Shown here one piece after another: positions 27,501 to 37,121 of a DNA stretch of 64,000 nt. The stretch covers positions 741,317-805,316 of the forward strand of contig NZ_MRYI01000001.1 in assembly GCF_002260525.1 (NCBI RefSeq). Direction: 5' to 3'. How positions within the stretch are numbered: the stretch's first letter is position 1; each line of letters begins with the position of its first letter. The position numbers and the translations under genes are program-made. This DNA comes from Hahella sp. CCB-MM4. Its GTDB lineage: Bacteria; Pseudomonadota; Gammaproteobacteria; Pseudomonadales; Oleiphilaceae. The notes under the pieces were generated by a model. The model was not told the origin of the DNA. It ran no database searches and saw only the letters and a list, made by a program, of their open reading frames with translations.

Positions 27501-28245
27501 ATCGGCATGCTCCTATAGTGTTTTATTTTTGTTTTCAGGTTTTGGCCATGAGACAGTCATTCTCCAAACGATCTCATCACTTGATCCGATACTAGTTGGG
27601 ACGATGGAGGCCGAGCCACCCTCCCTGGGGGGTATTTTAAGGGGGATATTGCTTTAAAAAAGATGACATTCCATTTCCAAATAGCCGCCAAATATAAACA
27701 GCCTATCTCGTTTTCAGGCAAACAATACCAATTTCTCTTTCAAGTAAATCGACCCTCTCTCAAAAATGGATCTTTATTTTCGTATTTTTTCACGAAAATA
27801 CAGCTTTATTCCCATTAGACTAGTCTCTTAGACAGATTGTCAGCCCCCTACAAGAGCCTAAAATGGTATCTACCACTTTCGTCACGCAGTATACCTCTTC
27901 AAACAATTAGACGATTAAAACCAGTATAAAAATGGCCCTATACATATCCATTAATCAAAATTTGAACAATTTATTGCTATTTTTGGTATCTATTTGGTAT
28001 TTTGAAATAGCTTGAATATTGTACAGTTCTGACACTCTTGTCTGTCAGTGCTTTGTTCAGCAATGGATTATGCGGTACCGGCAATTGGGGAAATGGGAGG
28101 AAAGCTTCGCGCTGGTATGGACTCTGAGAAGAATCCCTATTGGTTCAAAGGAATTCCATCGGGGTTGTGTCGGTTGTGGTCGTCAACTTGGCGAACGGAC
28201 TTTTCCTGCTCTTGACAACGAATCAATTGACTAAAGGATATCCCT
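27501..28245. promoter_or_regulatory. Long intergenic region between amylase and chitinase, with an inverted repeat
   Basis: These 745 bp separate two divergent secreted glycosidase genes. The middle (about 27640-28020) is very AT-rich. It contains a perfect 9-bp inverted repeat, tattttcgt at 27775-27783 and acgaaaata at 27792-27800, which could be an operator. A short open frame at 28019-28234 has no coding character. Otherwise nothing is recognised. Confidence 0.5.
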
Positions 28246-31200
28246 ATGTTCACAGAGATAATACATAGCAAATCCGGAATGATGAAATCTGCACTCTGTG
28301 CAGGCCTCATCGCCGCATCCCAGATTGCCTGGGGTGTGGACTGTAGCCAGGTCTCCGGTCCCTGGCAGGAAGGAGACACTTTTACCGCCGGCCAGTATGT
28401 CACATACAATTCCGGCATTTATCAGGCTTTAACCACCCACACCGCTTACCCCGGTACCGGCTGGACTCCTGAAGTCGGCTCCCTTTGGCACTATGAAGAA
28501 CCCGATCATTGCAGCGGTGGAGACGACGGCGGCGATGACGGTGGAGACGATGGTGGTGATAATGGAGATGGTGGTGATAATGGAGATGGTGGTGATAACG
28601 GAGACGGCGGTGACAATGGCGACGGTGGAGATAACGGAAATCTCACCGGCACTAAGTTTGTTCCGTATTTCTATTCCTGGAGCCTTCAAAACTCTTCCTA
28701 CTGGCTAAACGATATCAGTCAGATGCCGGCCAACGTTGATCATGTGTTAATGGCCTTTGCGCTTGCCTATGGTGACGACATCAGGTTACAGGCGGATGAC
28801 ACCAACGAGCTTACCAGACAGATCAATGCCGCTCGCCAAAAAGGTGTCAAAGTCGGTGTTTCCACAGGTGGAGCGACTGCCGGATATCTTACCGATATGC
28901 CCGGAACCACCCAGGAGGTTGCCACCAAGTTCGTTAATTTCATCCAGACCAACCATTTTGATTTCATTGATGTGGATTTCGAAGGTTCCTACACCGAAAA
29001 CCAGGCGGCAGTGGATAAGATGGTGGCGATCATGGCAGAAGTGCGCAAGCAACTGCCAAATCACGACATTACTCTTACCGTACCCAGCTACGGCGGAGAG
29101 TACGGCCTGTCAGATTCCGTCATCGGTATGGCGAAGAAGATGTATCAGGCCAACGCACTGACCGCTGTCACGGCAATGTCTTTCGACTACTACAGCCTGA
29201 ATCGGGATGTGTATCAGGCAGCCAAGGTTTCCGTGGGCATGATCGCCAAGGAAATCACCGGCGAATGTACTCAACCTGTTGCTCGCGACTGTGCCTCGGG
29301 CTTTAACAACTTCCCCAAAGCCCGCAACATGTACGGCATCGTCAGCATGATCGGTATGGCCGATGACAGCCATGTCACCACGGTTGAAGAGCAGAAAAAG
29401 CAAGCGACCTTTGCCCGTGAGAATGGTCTCTACTCTATCGGCTTCTGGGCCATCAGCCGAGACCAGGGACAAAACTGCAACGGTGGACTCGATCTTTGCT
29501 CCGGCATTGACTCCCCTTCCGGCGCATTTACCCAGGCCACACTTGAAGGCCTGAACGCCAGCAATGGTGGTGATACCGGCGGTGACACTGGTGGTGATAC
29601 CGGAGGCGATACTGGCGGCGATACTGGAGGAGACACCGGTGGAGATTCTGGTGGCGATACCGGAGGAGATACCGGTGGGGACACTGGCGGCGATACTGGA
29701 GGAGATAACGGCGGCGACTGTGATAACAGCGCTCCTGCCTGGGACTCCGGCGCTGTTTATACTCAAGGCATGGAAGTGTTCCATAACGGTGCTATCTACC
29801 GTGCCAAGTGGTGGACTCAAGGCGATGCTCCGGGATCTTCCCAATGGGGCCCATGGGAAAAAGTCTCTGACTCCGGCTGCCCTGGCGACGGAGACGGTGA
29901 TGATGGAGACGGCGACAATGGTGACGGTGATGGAGATACCGGAAACGATGATCCTATCGACACCACCGGCTGGCCCAAGCCTCTGATGGAAAACAACAAG
30001 CCCTACCAGAACACCACTGGCAGCGTTGTTGGAAGCTACTTCGTTGAATGGGGTGTATATGGCCGTAATTTCCCTGTGGAAAAAATCCCGGCCCGTAACC
30101 TGACCCACTTGCTTTATGCCTTTATCGCAGTGTGCGGCCCCAACGAATCCCTGCGTATCGCCAACCCTCAGGGGCACTCTGTGCTGATGAACGAGTGTAG
30201 CGATCAACAGGACTATACAGTGACCATTCATGACCGCTTTGCCGCCCTGGAAAAGAGCTATCCAGGAGACAAATGGGACGATCCTATTCGTGGAAACTTC
30301 GGTCAATTGCGTCGCCTGAAGAAGACTCATCCGGACATCACTATCCTGCCGTCCATCGGTGGCTGGACACTGTCTGATCCGTTCTTCTATTTTGCCAACG
30401 ATCCTCAGAAGCGTGCGGTATTCGTCAACTCGGTTGTCGACTTCCTGAAGACCTACAAGTTCTTTGACGGTGTGGATATCGACTGGGAATACCCTGGCGG
30501 CGGTGGTGCTAACACAGACCTCGGTTCAGCCCAGGATCGTGATGGCTATGCCGAGCTGATGCACGACCTGCGCACCGCTCTGGACAACCTGGAAACTGAA
30601 ACCGGGCGTGAGTACCAGTTAACCTCTGCTGTTGGCGCTGCACCAAGCAAGATCGATGCAGTGAACTACTCCAACGCCGTGCAGTACATGGATTACGTGT
30701 TTGCGATGACCTATGACTACTACGGCGCCTGGAATAATGAGCTGGGCCATCAAACCGGTATCTATGCCGGTGACCACGAAATCCACGAAGGATTCAGCGC
30801 AGATGCCACTCTTAACAACCTGATGGCTGCCGGGGTTCCGGCCAATAAACTGGTCATCGGTGCCGCTATGTACGGCCGCGGTTGGAAAGGCGTCACCGGT
30901 GGAACAGACACCGATCCATTCATGGGTACAGGCGGCGGTAAGCACGCCGGCACCTGGGAAGATGGAGTGCTGGACTACCGCGCTATCGAGCAGAACATGC
31001 TTGGTGGTGCCAATGGCCAGGGCGTGAATGGTTATAAGTACTTCTATGACGCAACCGCCCAGGCACCGTTCCTTTGGAACTCCTCCAACGGCTCCCTGAT
31101 CACCTTCGATAACGCCCGTTCAGTCAAAGCCAAGGGACAATATGCCCGCGACAAAGGACTGGCTGGCGTATTCAGCTGGGAGATCGATGCGGATAACGGC

Positions 31201-31248
31201 AATATCCTGAATGCGATCCATGAAGGATTGGGCCATCCGCAACAGTAG
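28246..31248 (+). CDS. Secreted bimodular chitinase: CBM5/12-GH18-CBM5/12-GH18
   Basis: A 1000-residue secreted protein. Signal peptide cut near IAWGVDC. Order: chitin-binding CBM5/12 (about 36-83, WQEGDTFTAGQYVTYNSGIYQ), a Gly/Asp/Asn linker, a first GH18 barrel (about 134-430) with catalytic Glu246 in FIDVDFEGS, a Gly-Gly-Asp-Thr linker, a second CBM5/12 (about 488-540, AWDSGAVYTQGMEVFHNGAIY), another Asp-rich linker, and a second GH18 barrel (about 585-995) with Glu748 in GVDIDWEYPGG. The two barrels are different types: the first lacks Trp after DxDxE and looks ChiC/bacterial small type, the second is the ChiA-like FDGVDIDWEYP type. AAAGGA precedes the ATG. It degrades chitin outside the cell. 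Confidence 0.95.
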   Translation: MFTEIIHSKSGMMKSALCAGLIAASQIAWGVDCSQVSGPWQEGDTFTAGQYVTYNSGIYQALTTHTAYPGTGWTPEVGSLWHYEEPDHCSGGDDGGDDGGDDGGDNGDGGDNGDGGDNGDGGDNGDGGDNGNLTGTKFVPYFYSWSLQNSSYWLNDISQMPANVDHVLMAFALAYGDDIRLQADDTNELTRQINAARQKGVKVGVSTGGATAGYLTDMPGTTQEVATKFVNFIQTNHFDFIDVDFEGSYTENQAAVDKMVAIMAEVRKQLPNHDITLTVPSYGGEYGLSDSVIGMAKKMYQANALTAVTAMSFDYYSLNRDVYQAAKVSVGMIAKEITGECTQPVARDCASGFNNFPKARNMYGIVSMIGMADDSHVTTVEEQKKQATFARENGLYSIGFWAISRDQGQNCNGGLDLCSGIDSPSGAFTQATLEGLNASNGGDTGGDTGGDTGGDTGGDTGGDTGGDSGGDTGGDTGGDTGGDTGGDNGGDCDNSAPAWDSGAVYTQGMEVFHNGAIYRAKWWTQGDAPGSSQWGPWEKVSDSGCPGDGDGDDGDGDNGDGDGDTGNDDPIDTTGWPKPLMENNKPYQNTTGSVVGSYFVEWGVYGRNFPVEKIPARNLTHLLYAFIAVCGPNESLRIANPQGHSVLMNECSDQQDYTVTIHDRFAALEKSYPGDKWDDPIRGNFGQLRRLKKTHPDITILPSIGGWTLSDPFFYFANDPQKRAVFVNSVVDFLKTYKFFDGVDIDWEYPGGGGANTDLGSAQDRDGYAELMHDLRTALDNLETETGREYQLTSAVGAAPSKIDAVNYSNAVQYMDYVFAMTYDYYGAWNNELGHQTGIYAGDHEIHEGFSADATLNNLMAAGVPANKLVIGAAMYGRGWKGVTGGTDTDPFMGTGGGKHAGTWEDGVLDYRAIEQNMLGGANGQGVNGYKYFYDATAQAPFLWNSSNGSLITFDNARSVKAKGQYARDKGLAGVFSWEIDADNGNILNAIHEGLGHPQQ

Positions 31249-31278
31249 CACCAAAAGTGCTTAGCCCGTAGCACAGTT

Positions 31279-31314
31279 CGGAGACACCAACTCGTCCTGG
31301 TGTCTCCGTTTTTT
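31279..31314 (+). terminator. Intrinsic terminator of the chitinase gene
   Basis: An 11-bp perfect stem (cggagacacca 31279-31289 with tggtgtctccg 31298-31308), 8-base loop and six T directly after, 31 bp past the chitinase stop. Confidence 0.95.
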
Positions 31315-31335
31315 AAGGCCAGATACCCTACTCGT

Positions 31336-31389
31336 TCTATCCGCTCTATCCGCTCTATCCGCTCTATCCGCTCTATCCGCTCTATCCGC
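31336..31389. repeat. Six perfect copies of a 9-bp repeat overlapping the dhaKL stop codon
   Basis: The unit tctatccgc is repeated six times without a mismatch. The last copy contains the stop codon of the DHA kinase gene (TAG on the minus strand at 31384-31382), so the array is the immediate 3' untranslated part. Nine is a multiple of three, so a mutation of this stop would add an in-frame repeat tail. Confidence 0.95.
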
Positions 31390-33061
31390 TAATTTCAGCC
31401 TTTTGCCTACCGGCGCTCTGCTCATCCATTACCTCCGCCACTTTCTTGAATACGCGGGCAATAGCCTCTGCGCCTGGATCGATAACGCCATCCAGTGAAT
31501 CCGCTCGCAGATAGGAAGATCTCCCGGCTTTGGCCGACATCATACTTGCTGTCATGTCAGCTCCCTCACGGGCCAGTATGGCCGCACAGGAGAAATCTGC
31601 ATTATCCAGGCGGTAAACAGCAGGGATCAGGGCATCCAGCATAGTGCGGTCTCCCGGCTTGGCACCTCCGTACTCCATCATCTTATCCAGACCAGACTTT
31701 AAGCCATTCACCCAATCCAGCCCTTCGTTGATCGCGGCACCCGCCCGAGTAAAGAAGATAGAGAGTAAAACGCCGCTGGAACCTCCCATGGCGTTGGAGA
31801 GAATCTGACCGATGGACAAGCACAGCGCTCCGGGCTGAGCTAATGGGAGCGTTTTATCCTCCAGAGCATCACGAACGGCCCTGGCAGCATTGGCAAAAGT
31901 ATGCCCCGTGTCACCATCTCCTACGCTTGCATCCAATTCGTTGAGACTGCGTTCCGAATGGATCAACAGTTCACAGACCTCACCAAGGAGATGGCGTAAT
32001 AACGACGATTCACTGGGTTCGAACTGCTGCCTTAACTGCTGATAGCTGACATCCACCAGGACGGGTTCAACAGGCTGTACCACAGGCGGCCAGGCTCTTG
32101 GCTCTACCGGCGCTAGCAATGCCGCCTCCACTTCCGGTGTTAAGCGGGTCACTGACAGACTGAAACCATACATATTGAGTGACGTCATCAACAGTTCCGG
32201 ACCAATGATATATTTGACACGTCGGCCAAAGTCAGAGGTCAACACCTGATCGGTAATGATGGACATCTCAAGCGCAGTCACCGCGCCCAGGTTATTCACA
32301 ATCAAGGCATATTCGCAGCTGTCGGATTCCACGGCCTCCTGGAGGCGTTCCAACACCATGGACACCGCCATACGATCTTCGTCCAAAGAAACCTTTTCGG
32401 CGCCGGGCTCACCATGAATCCCCAATCCCAGTTCAGGATCGATCAATCTTTCCGGCAGGCTCTGATCCGGGAGGGTGCATGTGGACAGGGCAAACCCCAA
32501 GGACATAGTGTTCCGAGCCACTCTTTCCGCCTGAAACCGGATAATTTCCAGCGATTCCCCCTGTTCCGCCAGACAGCCCGCCACTTTGTGCACAAACAAT
32601 GTTCCGGCAATTCCTCTGGGTTGATGAGCTCCTGGCAATGCAATATCGTCGGCAACAATGACCATTTCCACTTTTTTGCCCATTTCCCGTGCACGCTCGG
32701 CCGCCAGGCCAAAATTTAGGCGATCCCCGGTATAGTTCTTCACAATCAATAGACATCCAGCCTCTCCGGTCACTTCCAGAATGCAGGACAAAACGGCTTC
32801 CACGCTGGGAGAGGAAAAGATTTCGCCGGCGACAGCCGCCGTGAGCAACCCTTTGCCGACAAAGCCTACGTGCGCCGGTTCATGACCAGCACCACCACCG
32901 GAAATGATCGCGACTTTGGATTTATCCCAGTCTCCACGTACGACGTATTTGGTATGGGGAAATGCATCTGCTCTGACCAGATTCTTTGCACCTGCCACCC
33001 TCAACACACCGTCAATGGCCTGGGTCACAATAGTATCGGTAGAGTGAAAAAAGTGATTCAT
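31382..33061 (-). CDS. dhaKL: ATP-dependent dihydroxyacetone kinase (DhaK-DhaL fusion)
   Basis: A 559-residue two-domain kinase that phosphorylates dihydroxyacetone (or D-glyceraldehyde) with ATP to DHAP. The N-terminal DhaK domain (about 1-330) has the substrate pocket GGGAGHEPAHVGF and the covalent-hemiaminal His in GLGIHGEPG. After a Pro/Val-rich linker, the DhaL nucleotide domain (about 365-555) carries the Mg-ATP Asp cluster DASVGDGDTGHTF, the Ser-rich SNAMGGSSGVL, GDRTMLDAL and DPGA near the end. ATG at 33061 is chosen for the AAAGGAAAG just upstream. It is divergent from the ABC importer operon and shares its GTTTAG-rich promoter region. Confidence 0.95.
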   Translation of the reverse strand: MNHFFHSTDTIVTQAIDGVLRVAGAKNLVRADAFPHTKYVVRGDWDKSKVAIISGGGAGHEPAHVGFVGKGLLTAAVAGEIFSSPSVEAVLSCILEVTGEAGCLLIVKNYTGDRLNFGLAAERAREMGKKVEMVIVADDIALPGAHQPRGIAGTLFVHKVAGCLAEQGESLEIIRFQAERVARNTMSLGFALSTCTLPDQSLPERLIDPELGLGIHGEPGAEKVSLDEDRMAVSMVLERLQEAVESDSCEYALIVNNLGAVTALEMSIITDQVLTSDFGRRVKYIIGPELLMTSLNMYGFSLSVTRLTPEVEAALLAPVEPRAWPPVVQPVEPVLVDVSYQQLRQQFEPSESSLLRHLLGEVCELLIHSERSLNELDASVGDGDTGHTFANAARAVRDALEDKTLPLAQPGALCLSIGQILSNAMGGSSGVLLSIFFTRAGAAINEGLDWVNGLKSGLDKMMEYGGAKPGDRTMLDALIPAVYRLDNADFSCAAILAREGADMTASMMSAKAGRSSYLRADSLDGVIDPGAEAIARVFKKVAEVMDEQSAGRQKAEISG

Positions 33062-33438
33062 GGCTCTTTCCTTTTTGTTGTTGACCTTTAAACCCACGTT
33101 TAGTTAATCGTTGGAGAATCGGTATTAAACTTTTGTTTAGCGATATTGAGTTTAGTAATTTAGAATTTCGTTGTCTACAACTAAATATTCCCCACTTATC
33201 CAGACCATGAGCATCCACCAATAACAGCGATCAACCTCTATATAACTGTATTTAAACACCTTTACCTACATCTAAAATACTCAATATAACACTTCAAACT
33301 AAAAAAACGCCTGTTTAGCAAAAATAATACTTTCTAAACTTTTTGTTTAGCAATATAGTAAAAAGCGTGTTTAGTAAAAATCATGCAGACACAGCGTTTA
33401 CACATTGAGCTAAGACAATAACAAGAGGACTCATAGCC
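33062..33438. promoter_or_regulatory. Shared divergent control region of dhaKL and the ABC importer, rich in GTTTAG elements
   Basis: AT-rich 377 bp between divergent starts. The hexamer gtttag occurs at 33098, 33135, 33150, 33313, 33345 and 33369, and its complement ctaaac at 33334. The copies at 33334-33339 and 33345-33350 form an inverted repeat around five T. The same element recurs at the other promoters of this locus, so these are likely operator half-sites of a common regulator. Confidence 0.65.
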
Positions 33439-34767
33439 ATGTTGCAACACCTCAGTCGTACACTAGCTACCGTCGCCCTGACTGCCTCCATAGGGGTCAG
33501 TGCAGCGAAAGCCTCAGCCGCAGATCAGTTAACTCTGTGCTGGGCCGCCTGGGATCCGGCGAACGCTCTGGTGGAATTATCCAAAGATTTCACCAATAAG
33601 ACCGGCATCGAAATGAAGTTCGAGTTCGTCCCATGGACCAACTTTGCTGACCGTTTTCAGAACGAACTGAACTCACAGGGCAAACTCTGTGACCTCATGA
33701 TTGGCGACAGTCAATGGATCGGTGGTTCGGCCACTTACGGTCATTACGTCAAGCTGAATGACTTCTTTCAGAAAGAAGGCATCGACATCAATAACTTCCT
33801 GCCTGCCACTGTAGAGGCCTACTCTACCTGGCCCAAAGGAAGCCAAAACTATTGGGCTTTACCGGCCATGGGTGATGCGCTTGGATGGGTTTACCGTAAA
33901 GATTGGTTTGCCCGCCCTGAACTGCGCAAAGCGTTCAAAGCAGAATATGGTCGTGAGCTGACGCCGCCTAAAACCTGGGACGAGTTGAAGGATGTCGCCA
34001 CCTTCTTCACCGGCAAGGAAATCGACGGTAAGAAAGTTTATGGCGCCGCCATCTATACCGAGCGAGGTTCAGAAGGCATCACCATGGGTGCCACTGCGGC
34101 TCTGTACTCATGGGGCTTTGAATATCAGAACCCCAATAAGCCCTACGACATGGTGGGTTACGTGAACTCCCCGCAAGCCGCTGAAGGATTGAAGTTCTAC
34201 AAGGAACTCTACAAATGCTGTACGCCTCCGGGTCATTCCGACGCTTACATGGTGGCAAACCTTGACGCCTACAAATCCGGCCAGGTCGCCATGCAGATGA
34301 ACTGGTTCGCCTTCTTCCCGGGCATCGCCAAAGATCCCCAGGTTGGCGGAGAAAAATCCGGCTTTTTTGTGAATCCTTCGGAAAACATTGCGGCCTCAAC
34401 CCTAGGTGGCCAGGGCATTTCTGTCGTGTCGTACTCTGATAAGAAAGATCTTGCCCTGAAATACATCAAGTGGTTCGCCGACGCCAACGTGCAGAAGAAA
34501 TGGTGGTCCCTGGGCGGCTACTCCTGTCACAAAGCCGTACTGGAAGACCCTAACTTCAAGAATACCGCCCCCTTTGCCGGAGATTTCCTGCAGGCGATGA
34601 GCGGTGTTAAGGACTTCTGGCAGGAGCCCACCTATGCCGAACTGCTGCAATCCATGCAAAAACGTCTGCATGACTATGTGGTAGCTGATCAGGGAACAGC
34701 TGAGCAGGCTCTGGATAAACTGGTCAAAGACTGGATTCAGGTCTTCGAAGACGACGGCAAATTGTAA
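33439..34767 (+). CDS. ABC importer periplasmic substrate-binding protein (DHA/polyol candidate)
   Basis: A 442-residue binding protein of the family-1 (MalE-like) extracellular solute-binding class. Signal peptide cut near AKASAADQL. Features include LTLCWAAWDPANAL, an AALPAMGDALGWVYRK-like hinge region, a KTWDELKDVATFF segment and a Trp-rich C-terminal lobe. Several Cys are present (ELYKCCTPPG). AGAGGA precedes ATG 33439. Two small hairpins follow its stop, a layout that usually raises binding-protein levels over the permeases. Context with DHA kinases and FBPase suggests a triose, triol or related polyol ligand. It is shorter than the roughly 570-residue rhizobial GlpV, so the ligand may not be glycerol. 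Confidence 0.88.
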   Translation: MLQHLSRTLATVALTASIGVSAAKASAADQLTLCWAAWDPANALVELSKDFTNKTGIEMKFEFVPWTNFADRFQNELNSQGKLCDLMIGDSQWIGGSATYGHYVKLNDFFQKEGIDINNFLPATVEAYSTWPKGSQNYWALPAMGDALGWVYRKDWFARPELRKAFKAEYGRELTPPKTWDELKDVATFFTGKEIDGKKVYGAAIYTERGSEGITMGATAALYSWGFEYQNPNKPYDMVGYVNSPQAAEGLKFYKELYKCCTPPGHSDAYMVANLDAYKSGQVAMQMNWFAFFPGIAKDPQVGGEKSGFFVNPSENIAASTLGGQGISVVSYSDKKDLALKYIKWFADANVQKKWWSLGGYSCHKAVLEDPNFKNTAPFAGDFLQAMSGVKDFWQEPTYAELLQSMQKRLHDYVVADQGTAEQALDKLVKDWIQVFEDDGKL

Positions 34768-34784
34768 GGCGTCGGAGACAACTT

Positions 34785-34819
34785 CGGGCCAAAGCCCGCA
34801 CATGGTCAGGGACGACCAT
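34785..34819 (+). promoter_or_regulatory. Two intercistronic hairpins after the binding-protein gene
   Basis: Hairpin 1: cgggc 34785-34789 with gcccg 34794-34798. Hairpin 2: atggtc 34802-34807 with gaccat 34814-34819, loop agggac. Neither has a T-tract, so they fit mRNA-stabilising or attenuating stems rather than a full terminator. Hairpin 2 has a near-copy after the porin gene at 45390. Confidence 0.6.
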
Positions 34820-34872
34820 TACAGGATCCAACAGATCCAATACCGAACAACCTAATTTTCTGGAATTTCATC

Positions 34873-35826
34873 ATGCAGGACTCATCCACCATAGAGGCCC
34901 AGGCTCCTGTGACTCAAAAAAGGAGCAGGTCACTTATCAATAAGCTGATGAACATGTCAGACCGCTCCATGGCCTGGCTGTTTATAGGCCCAACAGTTGT
35001 CATACTGTTGCTGATTAACATTTTTCCACTGCTGTGGACTATCTATCTCAGCTTTACCAACTACCGGGCAAACCAACCGACCCGGGACATCGAATGGGTG
35101 GGGCTGCGCAATTACGAACGCCTGTTGAACAGCGAAGATATTTGGGGCTACCTGCAGGTAACCGCCCACTTCGTCTGCTGGACCATGATACTGCAGACCA
35201 TTATAGGTTTCGGCCTGGCACTATTGCTCAACCGAAACTTCAAAGGCAGCAGCTTCTTCTCCACGGTCATCCTGATTCCGATGATGTTGTCGCCGGCGGT
35301 CGTAGGTGTGTTCTGGACTTATCTGTTTCAACCTCAAACCGGCATCATGACCTACATCATCAATTTCTTCGGCAACTTCGGGCCGGTCGACTTTATCGGT
35401 AATGTCGATCTCGCACCCTGGGGTATTGTCCTGGTCGACACCTGGATGTGGTCTCCCTACGTCATGCTGATCTGTCTGGCGGGACTCAAATCGATCCCCC
35501 CGAGTCTTTATGAAGCTGCTGAAGTCGACCGTGCTTCCACCTTCAGAAAGTTCTGGTCCATCACCCTGCCGATGGTATTGCCATTCCTGTTATTGGCGGT
35601 TCTGTTCCGGTTTATCGAAAACTTCAAGATGTTCGATCTGGTTAACGAACTGACTTCAGGCGGCCCCGGATCCATTACTGAGCTGGCTTCCATCAACCTG
35701 AAACGCGAAGCCTTTGAAAAATGGCGCACCGGCTACAGCTCAGCGTTCGCCATTATTTTGTTCGTCACCGTCTTCGGTGCCGGAAACATCTTCGTCAAAG
35801 TATTGAATAGAGTGAAAAACAGATGA
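34873..35826 (+). CDS. ABC importer permease 1 (MalF/GlpP-like)
   Basis: A 317-residue inner-membrane permease with about six helices (MAWLFIGPTVVILLLINIFPL at residues 35-55 is the first). The EAA loop that docks the ATPase is visible as SLYEAAEVDRASTFRKFWSI (about residues 213-232). It forms one half of the translocation channel with the next gene product. The stop overlaps the next start as ATGA. It resembles the first permease of the rhizobial glycerol ABC system (GlpP), though similar proteins carry other sugars and polyols. Confidence 0.9.
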   Translation: MQDSSTIEAQAPVTQKRSRSLINKLMNMSDRSMAWLFIGPTVVILLLINIFPLLWTIYLSFTNYRANQPTRDIEWVGLRNYERLLNSEDIWGYLQVTAHFVCWTMILQTIIGFGLALLLNRNFKGSSFFSTVILIPMMLSPAVVGVFWTYLFQPQTGIMTYIINFFGNFGPVDFIGNVDLAPWGIVLVDTWMWSPYVMLICLAGLKSIPPSLYEAAEVDRASTFRKFWSITLPMVLPFLLLAVLFRFIENFKMFDLVNELTSGGPGSITELASINLKREAFEKWRTGYSSAFAIILFVTVFGAGNIFVKVLNRVKNR

Positions 35827-36824
35827 AAGGCTTATCCACATCTCATTCCGTCGTGGCACCAACAGCCTGGTCAAAGAGATTTGCAGCGCTGGTGGTCGTT
35901 TTCTACGCCGTTGTGGCATTGGTCCCCATCGTCTGGATCATGCTGACCGGATTCAAATCACCCGCGGACTCCATCTCCTATCCTCCCAAGTTCATACCGA
36001 CTCTGAGTGAGGTGGAGGAGAAACCGGGAGAATATTCCCCCTACTACCAGATGACCCTGGAAGGCTACGTTAACCTGTTTACCAGCCGTTCACGGCAATC
36101 CAAAGAATACCTGGACAGTCTGCCACCACCGGAAACCTGGTACGACGAACTGGTGCGCAGCCGCCAAATGGTGATTACTGGCGCGTCCAATTTCAGCCAG
36201 CGTTATGGAAACAGCCTGATTATTGGCTTTGGCAGTACCTTCATGGCCATTTTCCTGGGAACCCTGGCAGCTTACGGCTTTTCCCGGTTCAAAGTACCGC
36301 TGAAGGATGATCTTTTATTCTTCATTCTGTCCACAAGGATGATGCCTCCCATTGCGGCTGCGATTCCCATCTTCCTGATGTTCCGCGCCACAGGACTGGC
36401 TGATACCCATGCGGGAATGGTCCTGTTGTACACAGCCGTCAATATGGGGCTGGCAGTCTGGTTGCTACATTCGTTTATTGACGAAATCCCCAGGGAATAT
36501 GAAGAAGCGGCCATGATCGACGGCTATACCCGTCTGCAGGCATTCATCAAAGTGGTATTACCCCAGGCCACAACCGGTATTGCCGCCACCGCCATGCTGT
36601 GTCTCGTCTTCGCCTGGAACGAATATGCCTTTGCCTTACTGCTGACAAGTGGCTCAGCTCAAACGGCACCTCCGTTCATCCCGACAATTATTGGGGAGGG
36701 AGGTCTTGACTGGCCTGCCGTCGGTGCAGGTACCACCTTGTTTCTGATCCCGGTCATGGTGTTCACCATTCTGGTGAGAAAACACCTCTTGCGCGGCATT
36801 ACCTTCGGAGCATTAAGAAAATGA
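35823..36824 (+). CDS. ABC importer permease 2 (MalG/GlpQ-like)
   Basis: A 333-residue permease. Helix 1 is AALVVVFYAVVALVPIVWIML; an unusually long periplasmic loop (about residues 45-135) follows, then the core. The EAA motif is EYEEAAMIDGYTRLQAF (about residues 226-242). The C-terminal LVRKHLLRGITFGALRK is typical of MalG-type permeases. ATGA overlaps with both the preceding and following genes show tight translational coupling, which keeps the two permeases and the small membrane protein at matched levels. Confidence 0.9.
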   Translation: MKGLSTSHSVVAPTAWSKRFAALVVVFYAVVALVPIVWIMLTGFKSPADSISYPPKFIPTLSEVEEKPGEYSPYYQMTLEGYVNLFTSRSRQSKEYLDSLPPPETWYDELVRSRQMVITGASNFSQRYGNSLIIGFGSTFMAIFLGTLAAYGFSRFKVPLKDDLLFFILSTRMMPPIAAAIPIFLMFRATGLADTHAGMVLLYTAVNMGLAVWLLHSFIDEIPREYEEAAMIDGYTRLQAFIKVVLPQATTGIAATAMLCLVFAWNEYAFALLLTSGSAQTAPPFIPTIIGEGGLDWPAVGAGTTLFLIPVMVFTILVRKHLLRGITFGALRK

Positions 36825-37030
36825 CACAACAGAGCACCAATCAGAATCGCAGTCAGCTGAGAAATATCTTTCGGCGCGACCGCTGGGAAACGATCACGAT
36901 AACGGCCATTATCATCGGCACATTTATGTTGATGCAGCCATTTTATATGGAGCTGTTTACCTGGTCGTTCATGATGATTCTCACAGGCACGCTGGGTTTC
37001 GTCATTGCCAGTCATTTTCCCGAGGAATAG
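36821..37030 (+). CDS. Small DUF2160-type membrane protein of the glycerol/polyol ABC system
   Basis: A 69-residue protein with a basic N-terminal tail (RNIFRRDRWETI) and two hydrophobic helices (ITITAIIIGTFMLMQPFY and WSFMMILTGTLGFVIA). Small proteins of this type (DUF2160) occur almost only beside ABC systems with the glycerol-importer gene order, where their role is unknown. The start overlaps the upstream permease stop as ATGA. It is the best single marker that this importer belongs to the glycerol-type subfamily, distinct from the common maltose type. Confidence 0.8.
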   Translation: MTQQSTNQNRSQLRNIFRRDRWETITITAIIIGTFMLMQPFYMELFTWSFMMILTGTLGFVIASHFPEE

Positions 37031-37036
37031 CAATTG

Positions 37037-37072
37037 TTTCCCGGTGAAGAGTACGTTTTTCCCGGTGAAGAG
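37037..37072 (+). repeat. 15-bp direct repeat between the DUF2160 and ATPase genes
   Basis: tttcccggtgaagag occurs at 37037-37051 and 37058-37072, period 21 bp, in the 91-bp intercistronic gap. Two helical turns apart; function unknown. Confidence 0.75.
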
Positions 37073-37121
37073 CGCGGATTTTCCAAGATCGATATCAAGT
37101 TTTAGTTTCAGGTAAATAGTC

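Noticed and set aside
28019..28234. A 71-codon open frame before the chitinase gene
   Set aside because: No Shine-Dalgarno, low-complexity composition and location in the AT-rich leader; no coding character.
29110..30330. A 406-codon minus-strand frame inside the chitinase gene
   Set aside because: It is the shadow of the Gly/Asp/Thr repeat linker; the plus frame has clear GH18 and CBM domains.
31336..31389. CRISPR-like array
   Set aside because: Nine-base units without spacers; a simple tandem repeat.
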